64,000 bases of DNA, taken from NCBI GenBank assembly GCA_003225315.1, contig QHZD01000039.1, positions 26,330-90,329 on the forward strand, read 5' to 3'. The stretch's first letter is position 1, and every line of letters begins with the position of its first letter. Positions 1 to 8,876 of the stretch are shown here, one piece after another. Origin of the DNA: Acidobacteriota bacterium (GTDB lineage: Bacteria > Acidobacteriota > Terriglobia > Acidiferrales > UBA7541). The position numbers and the translations under genes are program-made. Below the pieces are notes generated by a model, which had not been told where the DNA came from, did not search any database, and was given only the letters and a program-made list of their open reading frames with translations.

Positions 1-293
1 ATTACAATCCGGGAACAAGTCCGACCCTGAGCATGCCCATGATTCTCTCGCTGGCCTGCACGCAATTGCGCATGACGCCGGCGGAGGCGATTGTGGCCGC
101 GACAATCAACGCGGCGCATGCATTGCGGAGGGAAGAGTCGATTGGATCGCTGGAGGTTGGCAAACAGGCGGACGTGGCCGTATTCGAGGTGGCCGACTAC
201 CGGGAAATTCCCTATTATTTTGGTGTGAACCATTGCTGGATGACCGTAAAGCGTGGTCGCGTAATCCATGCCACCGAACAAGCCACAATCTAA
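1..293 (+). CDS. hutI: Imidazolonepropionase, C-terminal part (cut by window edge)
   Basis: Imidazolonepropionase hydrolyses 4-imidazolone-5-propanoate to N-formimino-L-glutamate, the third step of histidine breakdown. Only the last 97 or so residues are in the window, read in frame from base 3. They contain the segment NPGTSPTLSMP, which is characteristic of HutI, followed by an amidohydrolase C-terminal region (LEVGKQADVAVF). The 5' part, including the metal-binding HxH, lies outside. The neighbour ftcD consumes formiminoglutamate, the product of this enzyme, which supports the assignment. The stop codon at 291-293 overlaps the start of the next reading frame by 26 bases if that gene begins at 268. 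Confidence 0.9.
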   Translation, partial: YNPGTSPTLSMPMILSLACTQLRMTPAEAIVAATINAAHALRREESIGSLEVGKQADVAVFEVADYREIPYYFGVNHCWMTVKRGRVIHATEQATI

Positions 294-870
294 CTTTTCG
301 AAGAGGCCGATAAGGAGGGTGCGCCTCCTGAAGATCGTGCCGCGCAAGAGCAAAAGTCTGCTCGAAGAATATTTCTACAGGTTTGTGGCGGTGATCTGCG
401 TGGCCGTGATGATTTTGGGAAAAGCAGGGGGGCTGAGTGGATATGATGCGGTGGTTACCGGACTGTGGGTCGGAGCCTTCCTGTGGTTTGCCCGGCAAGT
501 GAGGAATTACAGAAAACAGCAAGCCGTCACAGCCACGATTGAACAATCAAAACAAGCGGTGCCAGCAGCGCCGCAATTAATGAAAAACGCGCTGCCTCCG
601 AACATGAAGCCGATGATCGGGCCGCAGTGGCCGGTAAAAATGGCGCCAGGGGCAGCAAGGCCGCGGCTGCAAAGGCCCCCTTTGCCGACGCGGGAGTCGG
701 TAAAGCCCGCGCAACCGCCAGCGCCGGCCGGACAAACACCAGGAACGACGATCGAGCCAGGCAATCCGGGAAAGAAGGCGTTCGTGTATGAAAGGCCGAC
801 ATTACCGGATCGCAAGCCGAAACTGCCGAACAATTGGGCGGGCAAACAGGACAAAAAGCCGAAAAAATGA
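268..870 (+). CDS. Small proline-rich membrane protein, function unknown
   Basis: A 200-residue protein that I do not recognise. About residues 38-78 hold two closely spaced hydrophobic segments, probably two membrane helices. The rest (about 90-200) is rich in proline, lysine and glutamine and looks disordered. The ATG at 268 lies inside hutI and has no ribosome-binding site. An AGGAGG at 313-318 points to a later non-ATG start, such as CTG at 328 or GTG at 337, so the N-terminus is uncertain. Its stop overlaps the start of ftcD by four bases (ATGA at 867-870), which implies translational coupling. It may be an accessory membrane protein of the hut operon, but nothing in the sequence shows a role. 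Confidence 0.6.
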   Translation: MPPNKPQSNFSKRPIRRVRLLKIVPRKSKSLLEEYFYRFVAVICVAVMILGKAGGLSGYDAVVTGLWVGAFLWFARQVRNYRKQQAVTATIEQSKQAVPAAPQLMKNALPPNMKPMIGPQWPVKMAPGAARPRLQRPPLPTRESVKPAQPPAPAGQTPGTTIEPGNPGKKAFVYERPTLPDRKPKLPNNWAGKQDKKPKK

Positions 871-2405
871 AACGACTGATTGAGTGCGTGCCCAATTTTT
901 CCGAAGGACGCGACGCCGCCAAAGTCGATGCCATTGTCACGGCGATGAGCAGCGTGCCCGGCGTGTACGTGCTGGACCGCGAGATGGACGCGGACCACAA
1001 TCGTTCGGTGGTCACGCTGGCGGGCGAGCCGGACCCCGTGGCGGAAGCCGCGCTGCTGGGCACGGGCAAGGCCATGGAATTGATTGACCTGACGAAGCAC
1101 ACCGGCGCACACCCCCGGGTAGGTGCGACAGACGTGCTGCCGTTTATTCCCATTGAAGGCGTGACCATCGAGGATTGCGTGGCACTGGCACGGAGAGTGG
1201 GCAACGAAATCTGGAAACGCTACCGGATACCGGTGTTCTTTTACGAAGCGGCGGCGACGCGGCCGGACCGCGTCAACCTTGAAAACGTGCGGCGCGGACA
1301 GTTCGAAGGGCTGCGCGAGGAGTTGAAGAAGAACCTCGAGCGCCAACCGGACGTTGGCGAACCGAAAGTGCATCCGACGGCCGGCGTAACCGTGGTGGGT
1401 GCGCGGAAGTTTCTCATCGCCTACAACGTGAATCTGAATACGTCCGATGTCGGCATCGCGAATAAGATTGCAAAGGCGATCCGGTTTTCGTCTGGCGGGC
1501 TGCGGTATGTGAAGTCGATGGGCGTAGAACTGAAGGCGCGCAACCTGGCGCAGGTGTCCATTAACCTGACGGACTTCGAGCAGACGCCGATGCATCGCGT
1601 GTATGAAATGGTGAAGCGCGAAGCGGAACGCTATGGGGCAGTTCCGGTGGGCAGCGAAATCGTCGGGCTGATTCCGAAAAAAGCGATCGAGATGGCGGCG
1701 GACTTTTTCCTGCAATTGGAAGACTTCTCGCCCGCCCAGGTATTTGAAAACAGGCTGGCGGATGTGTTGAGCGGCGCGCCGCTGGCGATGGCGAAAGACG
1801 GAAAGCTGGCAGGCCTGGCGCGACCGTTTCTGGAGGCGGTGGCGTCTCCGGCAGCCACGCCCGGAGGAGGAAGCGTCTCCGCACTTGCGGGAGCGCTGGC
1901 GGCGGCGCTGGGGCAAATGGTTGCGGGGCTTTCGCGGAAAAAGAAATCGCAGGCGGGATACGCGGACCAGCTCTCAACGGCGCTGGATGAAATGCGAAAG
2001 ACCGCGGACGAGCTTGCCGACGCTATCGACCGCGATGCAGCGTCGTACGACGCCGTCATGGCAGCATTCAAATTACCGCAAGAAAACCCGCAGGAAACAC
2101 GGCAGCGCGAGGAAGCCATTCAGAAAGCAACAAAGGGCGCGTCGGAAATGCCGCTGCAAGTGGCCGAGCGCGCTGTTGAGCTTTTCGAACGGCTTGGACA
2201 ACTGGACAGTATCGTCGCGGCATCCATGAAGTCAGACTTGCAAGTGGCCAGGTTGATGGCGGAAGCGGGAGCTCGCGGAGCACTGGCCAATGTCGAGATC
2301 AATCTCGATGGCCTGAAGAACGCAACTTACGTCGCGTCGATGCGCACGAAGATTACAACACTGCGGGAGCGGCTGGGCAATGCAGCCCGCGCGACAAGAG
2401 CGTAG
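867..2405 (+). CDS. ftcD: Bifunctional glutamate formimidoyltransferase / formimidoyltetrahydrofolate cyclodeaminase
   Basis: The protein has 512 residues. The N-terminal transferase (about 1-300) moves the formimino group from formiminoglutamate to tetrahydrofolate. The C-terminal cyclodeaminase (about 315-505) releases ammonia and gives 5,10-methenyl-THF. The start MKRLIECVPNFSEG is typical, and His82 in KHTGAHPR lies at the position of the known catalytic histidine of the transferase. The cyclodeaminase begins with the glycine-rich TPGGGSVSALAG near residue 330. The two-domain fusion is the form known from animals and some bacteria. I chose the start at 867 over an upstream in-frame codon because it matches the family N-terminus and overlaps the previous stop. 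It links histidine degradation to the folate pool used by the nearby gcv genes. Confidence 0.95.
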   Translation: MKRLIECVPNFSEGRDAAKVDAIVTAMSSVPGVYVLDREMDADHNRSVVTLAGEPDPVAEAALLGTGKAMELIDLTKHTGAHPRVGATDVLPFIPIEGVTIEDCVALARRVGNEIWKRYRIPVFFYEAAATRPDRVNLENVRRGQFEGLREELKKNLERQPDVGEPKVHPTAGVTVVGARKFLIAYNVNLNTSDVGIANKIAKAIRFSSGGLRYVKSMGVELKARNLAQVSINLTDFEQTPMHRVYEMVKREAERYGAVPVGSEIVGLIPKKAIEMAADFFLQLEDFSPAQVFENRLADVLSGAPLAMAKDGKLAGLARPFLEAVASPAATPGGGSVSALAGALAAALGQMVAGLSRKKKSQAGYADQLSTALDEMRKTADELADAIDRDAASYDAVMAAFKLPQENPQETRQREEAIQKATKGASEMPLQVAERAVELFERLGQLDSIVAASMKSDLQVARLMAEAGARGALANVEINLDGLKNATYVASMRTKITTLRERLGNAARATRA

Positions 2406-2444
2406 ACTAGAAGTTTCCCCTGCCCCGTTCGAAAGGAGCAGTAC

Positions 2445-3500
2445 ATGAGATTGACCAGCAATTCAGGTGTGACCCCACGGAAACCAGGGGCGATGCGCCA
2501 GCTCGTGGCCGCCGGCGTTTTGGTGGCGATGTCCTTAGCAATGGCGAAGTCCACGCGGGCGGGACGCCTTGGCCCGGATATCATCGCGCTCTTCCCCAAG
2601 GAGATTGGGGAATTCGCTTACGCCGATTTGAAAAAGGCGCGCTCGCTGAAATGGTTTCCGCAATTGCAGGAGCAGATGCTGCCGGACCGCTTCCGGCAAT
2701 TCGAAAAATTCCTGGCTGCGGCGGGAGTCGATCCGAATTCGCAAGTCGATGAACTTGCCTGGGGGCTGGTTGCCGAGGGGATGAGCGCGAAGACGGAAGG
2801 CGCGGGCTCTACGGATGTTCCCACGGGTGAAGAGGTCGTCGGCGTGGCGCTCGGGAATTACAATCCGGGTTCAACGGAAGGATACTTCAAGCAGCAAAAG
2901 CTCCCCACGTTTAAGGCGCGCGGCTACACGCTCTACGCGTTCGGCACTGGTTCGGGAGCGAACGATTTGTTCTTCTTTTTCATCGACTCGAACACCGCCG
3001 CGTTTGGTCACCGCGCCGTACTCGAAAAAATGGTCGAAGTGCGCTTTGGCGCTGAAGAAGGATTGCTGCGCAACGAGAGGCTTTTCCCGCTGATCAACGA
3101 AGCAAACGGCAGCGGCGTGGTCTGGGCGGTGCTGAATCCCGCTTACACGCGTTTGGCGATGCAGCAACTGGCCCCGGAGGTGGAGCAGTTCCCCGAAGCG
3201 GCGAAGCTGGTCGCGCGCATGCAGAACATGATTATCAACGTGGACGCGAGCAGCGGGATTGACGGCAAATTCCAGGCGGTGTGCGGATCGACCGAAGATG
3301 CGAACACGCTGGGACAATTGCTGCAGGCGGGATTCCTCTACAAACGGTATCAAACGCAGAAAGATAATCCGGATCTGGCGCAATTGCTGGATCAGGCGCG
3401 GGTGACGCCGGCGGGTGACCGAGTGATGCTGCGAATGTCGCTTAGCGACGACCAGATGACGTCGCTGATTCGCAAGAATACGTTCGCGCTGAAAATGTGA
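2445..3500 (+). CDS. Secreted hypothetical protein
   Basis: A 351-residue protein without a family I can name. An AAAGGAG lies 7-8 bases before the ATG at 2445. The N-terminus is positively charged and followed by a hydrophobic stretch (about residues 20-36), so export is likely; an internal ATG at 2493 would give a more classical signal peptide. The mature part is a soluble mixed alpha/beta sequence with no cysteine cluster or catalytic motif that I can see. It begins with GPDIIALFPKEIGEF, which suggests a lineage-specific periplasmic protein. It follows ftcD by 39 bases and is closed by the terminator at 3527-3561, so it probably ends the hut transcript. Confidence 0.75.
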   Translation: MRLTSNSGVTPRKPGAMRQLVAAGVLVAMSLAMAKSTRAGRLGPDIIALFPKEIGEFAYADLKKARSLKWFPQLQEQMLPDRFRQFEKFLAAAGVDPNSQVDELAWGLVAEGMSAKTEGAGSTDVPTGEEVVGVALGNYNPGSTEGYFKQQKLPTFKARGYTLYAFGTGSGANDLFFFFIDSNTAAFGHRAVLEKMVEVRFGAEEGLLRNERLFPLINEANGSGVVWAVLNPAYTRLAMQQLAPEVEQFPEAAKLVARMQNMIINVDASSGIDGKFQAVCGSTEDANTLGQLLQAGFLYKRYQTQKDNPDLAQLLDQARVTPAGDRVMLRMSLSDDQMTSLIRKNTFALKM

Positions 3501-3526
3501 ATTTTAATAAGGGTAGCGTGCAAGAG

Positions 3527-3561
3527 AAAAGGCCAGACAGCCGCGCTGTCTGGCCTTTTTT
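3527..3561. terminator. Intrinsic terminator between converging genes
   Basis: A perfect 10-bp stem, GGCCAGACAG at 3531-3540 and its complement at 3546-3555, encloses a CCGCG loop. Six T follow on the plus strand, and four A precede the stem, giving a weaker T run on the minus strand. It closes the gene ending at 3500 and probably also the minus-strand gene ending at 3576. Confidence 0.9.
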
Positions 3562-3575
3562 GTCTCGAGCAGCAC

Positions 3576-4004
3576 CTAAACGCTGGGAGCGACGCGGCCG
3601 ATATATTTCGTCAGGCGAGTGATGGCTTCCCCATCGTGCGTTTCGTACTGAACGCGGTCGAATCCGGCGAAAACAACCTGAACGGACTCCGTAGCGCCAA
3701 CGTGCGAGGCAAAGCCGGCGATGGTGTCAAGGCCAATCGCCGGAGAGTCTTCGTCCATAAGGGACAGAGCGACTTCCATGCGATCGGTAAAACGTGTGAA
3801 CGTAACTTCCAGTTGAGGATGAGCCGCGCTTAGATGTTCGAACGCTTCCGAGCACGCGGCGATGATGGCGGATTGCAGCCGGGCGGCAGCGTCGTTCTCG
3901 ACTCCCGCAGCGTCGGCGAGAAAGCGTCCAACGCCTCCCGCTGCGGCCGCCAGGCGGGAGTCGGCGTCCAGAAGCAGGCGGAATGTTTTTGTTTCAGTGG
4001 CCAC
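3576..4004 (-). CDS. RsbW-like (GHKL-type) domain protein, degenerate
   Basis: A 142-residue soluble protein. The middle, SAIIAACSEAFEHL followed by a beta strand, resembles the N-box region of anti-sigma-factor kinases of the RsbW/SpoIIAB type, where a glutamate and a nearby histidine or asparagine bind Mg-ATP. The glycine-rich ATP-lid motifs are not recognisable, so it may be an inactive or diverged member; the assignment is an inference from weak similarity. It starts inside the end of the upstream cysteine-rich gene (11-base overlap, 3994-4004), so the two are translated together. A role in partner switching or signalling is possible but not shown. Confidence 0.6.
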   Translation of the reverse strand: MATETKTFRLLLDADSRLAAAAGGVGRFLADAAGVENDAAARLQSAIIAACSEAFEHLSAAHPQLEVTFTRFTDRMEVALSLMDEDSPAIGLDTIAGFASHVGATESVQVVFAGFDRVQYETHDGEAITRLTKYIGRVAPSV

Positions 4005-4173
4005 GGGTGCTGGCCAGAGAAACGTCGCAAGCTTCCCGGCAATCTGGACAATAGTAGAGGCCGTCGGAGCACAGGCGTACGTTCATCTGGCCCTTGCAGA
4101 TGGTGCAATATCTTTCGCAGGAGCAGCGATCTTCCGGCAAGTCGCATTGCGCGCAAAGGGTCTGACCTTGCAT
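3994..4173 (-). CDS. 59-residue cysteine-rich zinc-ribbon-like protein
   Basis: A small reading frame with ten cysteines in 59 residues. The pattern has CxxC at 7-10, CxC at 17-19, CxxC at 23-26 (CTIC), C35, CxxC at 42-45 (CPDC) and C49. Paired CxxC knuckles like these are the hallmark of zinc ribbons. It has no signal peptide, so it is likely cytoplasmic. The ATG at 4173 follows a GAGG-containing stretch. Its stop lies 11 bases inside the next gene (3576-4004), so the two form a tight two-gene unit transcribed away from gcvT. The cysteine spacing and the overlap make it likely to be real; the function is unknown. Confidence 0.7.
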   Translation of the reverse strand: MQGQTLCAQCDLPEDRCSCERYCTICKGQMNVRLCSDGLYYCPDCREACDVSLASTRGH

Positions 4174-4347
4174 GGGAGCCTCTAGAGAAAACTCTACCTG
4201 AGCAGGTGAGGATGCGGCAAGGCGAAGGTGGCGACGCTGTGCGAGTCATTCAACTCCGTAAGACGGTAGAAGGATTCCCTCACGGCGGGCTTCTTTTGAC
4301 CAGTTCGGGAGCGCATGCTAGTATCGGTTTCTGCTTGAGACATTGGA

Positions 4348-5526
4348 ATGGAATCCGCCGCAACTCCTCACAAGAGCGAGCTTCGTAAGACGCCGCTGAA
4401 CGCCTTGCACCGCCGCCTGGGCGCCAAGATGGTCAACTTCGGCGGATGGGACATGCCTGTCGAATATCCGTCGAGCGGCGGGCTGATCGCGGAGCACAAG
4501 GCGGTGCGCGCCGGCGTGGGCGTTTTTGACGTCAGCCACATGGGAGACATTCGCATCCGCAGCGGCGCGAAACCCGGCGGGGCGCTGGCGGCGGTGCAGC
4601 ACATCAGCATGAACGATGCATCGAAGCTGGCCATCGGCCAGGCGCAGTATTCGGCGATGCTCTATCCGGAAGGCACGTTTGTGGACGATGTGATCGTGCA
4701 CCGGCTGGGCGAAGATGATTTTCTAGTGGTGATCAACGCCGGGACGCGCGAGAAAGACGTTAATTGGGTGCGCGAGAACACGAAGAATTTCGATTGCGTT
4801 GTCGAGGACCTGAGCGACGCCTACACGCAATTGGCGATTCAGGGACCGCGCGCCGTCGATGTGATGAAGAAACTGACGGATGCAAATCTCGATGGCATCA
4901 AGAATTACTGGTTCACACATGGAACGGTCTGCGGCTTGAAGAACACGCTGATCGCACGCACCGGTTATACCGGCGAGGATGGTTTTGAGATTTACGTGCC
5001 CACCGATGTGGCGACCAGCGAGAGGGTCTGGAATCAGGTAATCGAAGCGGGGCGTGAATTCGGGATTGTCCCCTGCGGCCTGGGATGCCGGAATACGCTG
5101 CGGCTGGAGTCGAAGATGGCGCTATATGGTCACGAAATCAGCGACAAGATCAATGTGTGGGAAGCGGGGCTGGATCGCTATTGCAAGATGGAAAAGGGCG
5201 ATTTCATCGGGCGCGCGGCGCTAGAACGCGCGAAAGCCGCAGGATTGAAGCGCACGCTGATGGGCATCGAGATGATCGACCGAGGCATTGCGCGGGACGA
5301 GTATTGCTGCTGCAATGATGCAGGAGAAGCCATCGGCGTGGTGACGAGCGGCTCGCCTTCGCCGACGCTGGGAAAAAATATTGCGTTGGCGTATGTTCCG
5401 CCGGCGTTCTCTCCTGTTGGCACAGTTTTGTATGTGGAAATACGCGGACAGAAGTGCAAGGCGCAAGTGGTCCCGACGCCGTTTTACAAGCGGCCAAAGA
5501 AAACTGTGGTTCAACAAGTGTCCTGA
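4348..5526 (+). CDS. gcvT: Glycine cleavage system T protein (aminomethyltransferase)
   Basis: The T protein takes the aminomethyl group from the lipoyl arm of GcvH, transfers the methylene to tetrahydrofolate and releases ammonia. It has 392 residues, slightly longer than usual because of a short N-terminal extension. Typical segments are visible: LHRRLGAKMVNFGGWDMPVEY near residue 20, FDVSHMGD near 60, RTGYTGEDGFEIYVP near 205 and the C-terminal barrel with SPSPTLGKNIALAYV. It is the first gene of gcvT-gcvH-gcvPA-gcvPB. The 170-base upstream region separates it from the divergent cysteine-rich gene; I found no convincing glycine riboswitch there. Confidence 0.97.
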   Translation: MESAATPHKSELRKTPLNALHRRLGAKMVNFGGWDMPVEYPSSGGLIAEHKAVRAGVGVFDVSHMGDIRIRSGAKPGGALAAVQHISMNDASKLAIGQAQYSAMLYPEGTFVDDVIVHRLGEDDFLVVINAGTREKDVNWVRENTKNFDCVVEDLSDAYTQLAIQGPRAVDVMKKLTDANLDGIKNYWFTHGTVCGLKNTLIARTGYTGEDGFEIYVPTDVATSERVWNQVIEAGREFGIVPCGLGCRNTLRLESKMALYGHEISDKINVWEAGLDRYCKMEKGDFIGRAALERAKAAGLKRTLMGIEMIDRGIARDEYCCCNDAGEAIGVVTSGSPSPTLGKNIALAYVPPAFSPVGTVLYVEIRGQKCKAQVVPTPFYKRPKKTVVQQVS

Positions 5527-5556
5527 CGATCGGGAACGATTCCGAAGGGGTGACTG

Positions 5557-5958
5557 ATGGCGTATCCGAAGAATTATCGTTACACCAAGGAACACGAGTG
5601 GATCAGCGTGGACGGCCCGCTGGCGACGATCGGGATTACCGACTACGCGCAGCACGAGCTGGGCGACGTGGTCTTTGTGGAGCTGCCCAAGCCTGGGGCA
5701 AAGCTTGAGACTGGAAAATCGTTTGGCACTGTGGAGTCGGTCAAGGCCGTCAGCGAGATTTACGCACCGGCTGCGGGCGAAGTGATTGAATCCAATGCCG
5801 AACTCCAGAATACGCCCGAGAAAATCAATACCGATCCGCACAGTTCAGGATGGTTGGTCAAAGTGCGCCTGACGAATGCCGCCGAACTCAACGGGCTGAT
5901 GGACGCGCCTGCCTACGAGGCCTATATCGCGGCCAAAAGTACGGAAGCTTCGGCCTGA
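5557..5958 (+). CDS. gcvH: Glycine cleavage system H protein
   Basis: The lipoyl carrier protein of the glycine cleavage complex, 133 residues, cytoplasmic. It starts MAYPKNYRYTKEHEWISV, the classical GcvH N-terminus. The lipoylated lysine is Lys63 in TVESVKAVSEIYAP. It shuttles the aminomethyl group between GcvP and GcvT. It lies 30 bases after gcvT with an AGGGGTG ribosome-binding region, and its TGA stop shares one base with the ATG of gcvPA (TGATG at 5956-5960), so translation of the two is coupled. Confidence 0.97.
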   Translation: MAYPKNYRYTKEHEWISVDGPLATIGITDYAQHELGDVVFVELPKPGAKLETGKSFGTVESVKAVSEIYAPAAGEVIESNAELQNTPEKINTDPHSSGWLVKVRLTNAAELNGLMDAPAYEAYIAAKSTEASA

Positions 5959-7304
5959 TGCGCTATCTCCCAAAGAGCCCCGCCGAGCGGCAAGAGATGC
6001 TCGCAGCCATCGGCGCAAAATCCATCGGCCAACTTTTTTCCGGCATTCCGGAACGCTTCCGGCTGCGCGAGGCGCTGAAGATTCCCGGACCGTATTCGGA
6101 AGCCGAGGTCATTCAGTATTTCAAGGACCGTGCGGCGGAAAATTCGAACGGCTACACGAGTTTTCTGGGCGCGGGCGTCTACAATCACTTGCGCTCGGTA
6201 GTGACGGACGCAATCATCCAGCGCGGAGAGTTCCTGACGTCGTACACGCCCTATCAAGCGGAGATTACGCAGGGCACGCTGCAGGCAATCTTCGAGTTTC
6301 AAACGCTGATGTGCCAGCTTACGGGGCAGGAAGTGGCCAACGCCTCGATGTACGACGGGTCGACAGCCATGACCGAAACCGTGTTGATGGCGGAGCGGCT
6401 GACCGACCGCCAGCGTGTACTTGTGGCGCGATCCGTGCATCCGGAATACCGCGAGGTGTTGAAGACCTACGCGAAGAATTCCGGCTTGCGGGTGGAGGAG
6501 ATTCCTTACACGGCAAGAGGAACCGTGGATGCAAAGGCGGTGCAAGCGGCGTTGAAGGACGATGTCGCTGCGGTGGTTGTGCAGTCGCCGAATTTTTTCG
6601 GTGTAATCGAATCGTACGCGCCGCTCGCGGAATTCGCGCATGCTTCGGGCGCCATGTTCGTTGTTGTGGTGACGGAAGGCGTCTCACTCGGCCTCTTGAG
6701 GCCGCCGGCGGAGGCGGACATCGTCGCGATGGAAGGCCAGAGCTTCGGACTGCCGCCCAGTTATGGCGGGCCGTTTGCTGGTGTGATTGCTTCGCGGGAC
6801 AAGTATGTGCGCCAGATGCCGGGACGGCTCTCCGGCCAAACGACGGATTCCGAGGGCCAGCGCGGCTTTGTGCTAACCCTTGCCACGCGCGAACAGCACA
6901 TTCGCCGCGAGAAGGCCACCTCAAATATTTGCACCAACCAGGCGCTTTGTGCGCTCGCGGCCACCGTGCACTTGACGCTGCTCGGCAAGGAGGGCCTGCG
7001 CGAGATGGCGGAGCAGAATTTGTCGAAGGCGCAATTCGCGCTTTCAGAATTGCTGAAAATTCCGGGCGTGCGGCGCGCGTTTGACGAGCCGTTTTTCAAC
7101 GAATTCACGATAGAGCTTCCGCGCTCCGTCAAAATTCTGAATTCGCACCTGCTGCGTGACAAAATCATCGGGCCGCTCGCACTGGGCACGGCGTACCCGG
7201 AATTGACCAAGCACGCGCTGGTCTGCGTCACGGAAACGACGCCGCGCGCGGAAATCGAGCGATTTGCATGCGCCTTGAAGCACGCGCTCGAGCGGCCGGT
7301 TTAG
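5958..7304 (+). CDS. gcvPA: Glycine dehydrogenase (decarboxylating) subunit 1
   Basis: The N-terminal half of the split glycine decarboxylase, 448 residues. With GcvPB it forms the PLP enzyme that decarboxylates glycine and loads the lipoyl arm of GcvH. The start MRYLPKSPAERQEML and the segment SFLGAGVYNH near residue 73 are typical of the alpha subunit. This half contributes to the active site but lacks the PLP lysine, which is on GcvPB. I placed the start at 5958 because it gives the usual family length and overlaps the gcvH stop by one base. An upstream in-frame start would lie inside gcvH. Confidence 0.96.
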   Translation: MRYLPKSPAERQEMLAAIGAKSIGQLFSGIPERFRLREALKIPGPYSEAEVIQYFKDRAAENSNGYTSFLGAGVYNHLRSVVTDAIIQRGEFLTSYTPYQAEITQGTLQAIFEFQTLMCQLTGQEVANASMYDGSTAMTETVLMAERLTDRQRVLVARSVHPEYREVLKTYAKNSGLRVEEIPYTARGTVDAKAVQAALKDDVAAVVVQSPNFFGVIESYAPLAEFAHASGAMFVVVVTEGVSLGLLRPPAEADIVAMEGQSFGLPPSYGGPFAGVIASRDKYVRQMPGRLSGQTTDSEGQRGFVLTLATREQHIRREKATSNICTNQALCALAATVHLTLLGKEGLREMAEQNLSKAQFALSELLKIPGVRRAFDEPFFNEFTIELPRSVKILNSHLLRDKIIGPLALGTAYPELTKHALVCVTETTPRAEIERFACALKHALERPV

Positions 7305-7364
7305 TCGGAGCGTGTTCCCTTTAGGGACATAGCACGCTGCGCCCCTAGAGGCAAGAACTGGGAA

Positions 7365-8876
7365 ATGAACAAAAAAATCAAAAAGGCATCGCGCCACACC
7401 AGCCAGAACGAGGGGCTGATCTTCGAGAAGTCGTCTCCCGGAAAGCGCGCGTTCGAATTGCCGCCGCTTGACGTCCCGGCGGCCGATCCCGCCAAGGCTC
7501 TTGGCGTGAACCATCGGCGCGCGGGCATTGAAGGTTTCCCGGAAGTCAGCGAGATCGAAGTTCTCCGCCACTTCACGCGCCTTTCGACATGGAACTACGC
7601 CATCGATCTGGGCATGTACCCGCTGGGTTCCTGCACGATGAAGTACAACCCGCGCGTAAATGAATTTGTTGCCCGGCTCGATGGCATCGCCACCGAGCAT
7701 CCTTATCAGCCGCAAGAGCTTTCGCAGGGCTGCTTGAAAATTATGCGGCTGCTGGAAAAATGCCTCCTGGAAATCACCGGCATGGATGCGATCACGTTGC
7801 AGCCGGCTGCGGGAGCGCACGGAGAAATGACCGGCCTGATGCTGATCCGCGCGTATCTGGAGAAGCTGGGGAATCCGCGCAAGAAAGTTTTGATTCCGGA
7901 CTCCGCGCACGGAACGAATCCGGCAACGGCAGTGATCGCGGGGTACGAAGTCGAAAACATTAAGTCCGAATCGCACGGCCAGATTGATGTCGATAAGCTG
8001 CGTGACTTGGTGACCGGAGACGTTGCGGCACTGATGATCACGAATCCATCGACGCTGGGAATTTTCGAGCAGCGCATTCCGGAGATCGCGGAAATCCTGC
8101 ACGCCAAAGGCGCGCTGCTGTACATGGACGGCGCGAATATGAACGCACTTACCGGTGTCACGCGGCCGGGCGACCTGGGCGTCGACCTGATGCACTTGAA
8201 CCTGCACAAGACATTTTCAACGCCACACGGCGGAGGGGGACCTGGCGCTGGTCCAGTGGCGATGAAGAAAATCCTCGAACCTTTCCGGCCGGTGCCGATC
8301 CTGGTTGAAAAAGAAGGCGGCCGGCTGGCGCTCGAACCAGTGCGGCCGGATTCCATCGGCAGAGTAAAAGCCTTCAGCGGAAATTTTGGCGTGCTGGTTC
8401 GCGCCCTGGCATACATCCTCGCCTACGGCCCGGGAGTGCGGCAGGCCACGGAAGACGCGGTGCTGAATGCAAATTACATTCGAAAGCACCTTGAGGGCGT
8501 ATACGAACTGCCCTATTCCCTGCCCTCGATGCACGAAGTGGTCTTCAGCGACGCCATTCAAAAGAAAAACGGTGTGAGCACGATGGACATCGCGAAGCGC
8601 CTGATCGATTACGGCTTTCATCCGTATACCACAGCGTTTCCACTCATTGTCGCTGGAGCGATGATGATTGAGCCGACGGAATCCGAGTCCAAGGAAGAAT
8701 GCGATCTTTTTATTGATGCGATGAAATCAATCGCAGTGGAAGCCGCCACGACGCCGGAGATTGTGAAGACCGCGCCGCACACCACGCGTGTCCGCCGTCT
8801 CGACGAAGTCGGGGCCGCCCGCAAGCCCGTTTTGCGCTGGAAGCCAGCGGTTCCGCGCAGCGAAGCGGCGGACTGA
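7365..8876 (+). CDS. gcvPB: Glycine dehydrogenase (decarboxylating) subunit 2
   Basis: The C-terminal half of the split P protein, 503 residues. The PLP-binding lysine is Lys282 in NLHKTFSTPHGGGGPGAGP, the canonical motif. Other family segments are present: GMYPLGSCTMKYNPR near residue 84 and PDSAHGTNPATA near 182. It follows gcvPA by 60 bases and ends the operon. The split P protein is usual in many bacteria outside the gammaproteobacteria. No lipoamide dehydrogenase (L protein) gene is in the window, so it must be supplied from elsewhere, as is common because it is shared with other complexes. Confidence 0.97.
   Translation: MNKKIKKASRHTSQNEGLIFEKSSPGKRAFELPPLDVPAADPAKALGVNHRRAGIEGFPEVSEIEVLRHFTRLSTWNYAIDLGMYPLGSCTMKYNPRVNEFVARLDGIATEHPYQPQELSQGCLKIMRLLEKCLLEITGMDAITLQPAAGAHGEMTGLMLIRAYLEKLGNPRKKVLIPDSAHGTNPATAVIAGYEVENIKSESHGQIDVDKLRDLVTGDVAALMITNPSTLGIFEQRIPEIAEILHAKGALLYMDGANMNALTGVTRPGDLGVDLMHLNLHKTFSTPHGGGGPGAGPVAMKKILEPFRPVPILVEKEGGRLALEPVRPDSIGRVKAFSGNFGVLVRALAYILAYGPGVRQATEDAVLNANYIRKHLEGVYELPYSLPSMHEVVFSDAIQKKNGVSTMDIAKRLIDYGFHPYTTAFPLIVAGAMMIEPTESESKEECDLFIDAMKSIAVEAATTPEIVKTAPHTTRVRRLDEVGAARKPVLRWKPAVPRSEAAD

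Noticed and set aside
507..1916. 469-codon open frame on the minus strand across ftcD
   Set aside because: It lies entirely opposite ftcD and its neighbour, both supported; the translation is rich in Arg, His and Pro without any domain, which is typical of antisense shadows in GC-rich DNA.
4190..4347. Possible glycine riboswitch upstream of gcvT
   Set aside because: The region lacks the paired-aptamer consensus and its typical conserved words; only a few isolated GGCGAAGG-like bases are seen.
7044..8207. 387-codon minus-strand frame across gcvPA/gcvPB
   Set aside because: It is the antisense of well-identified glycine decarboxylase genes and shows no domain or ribosome-binding site.
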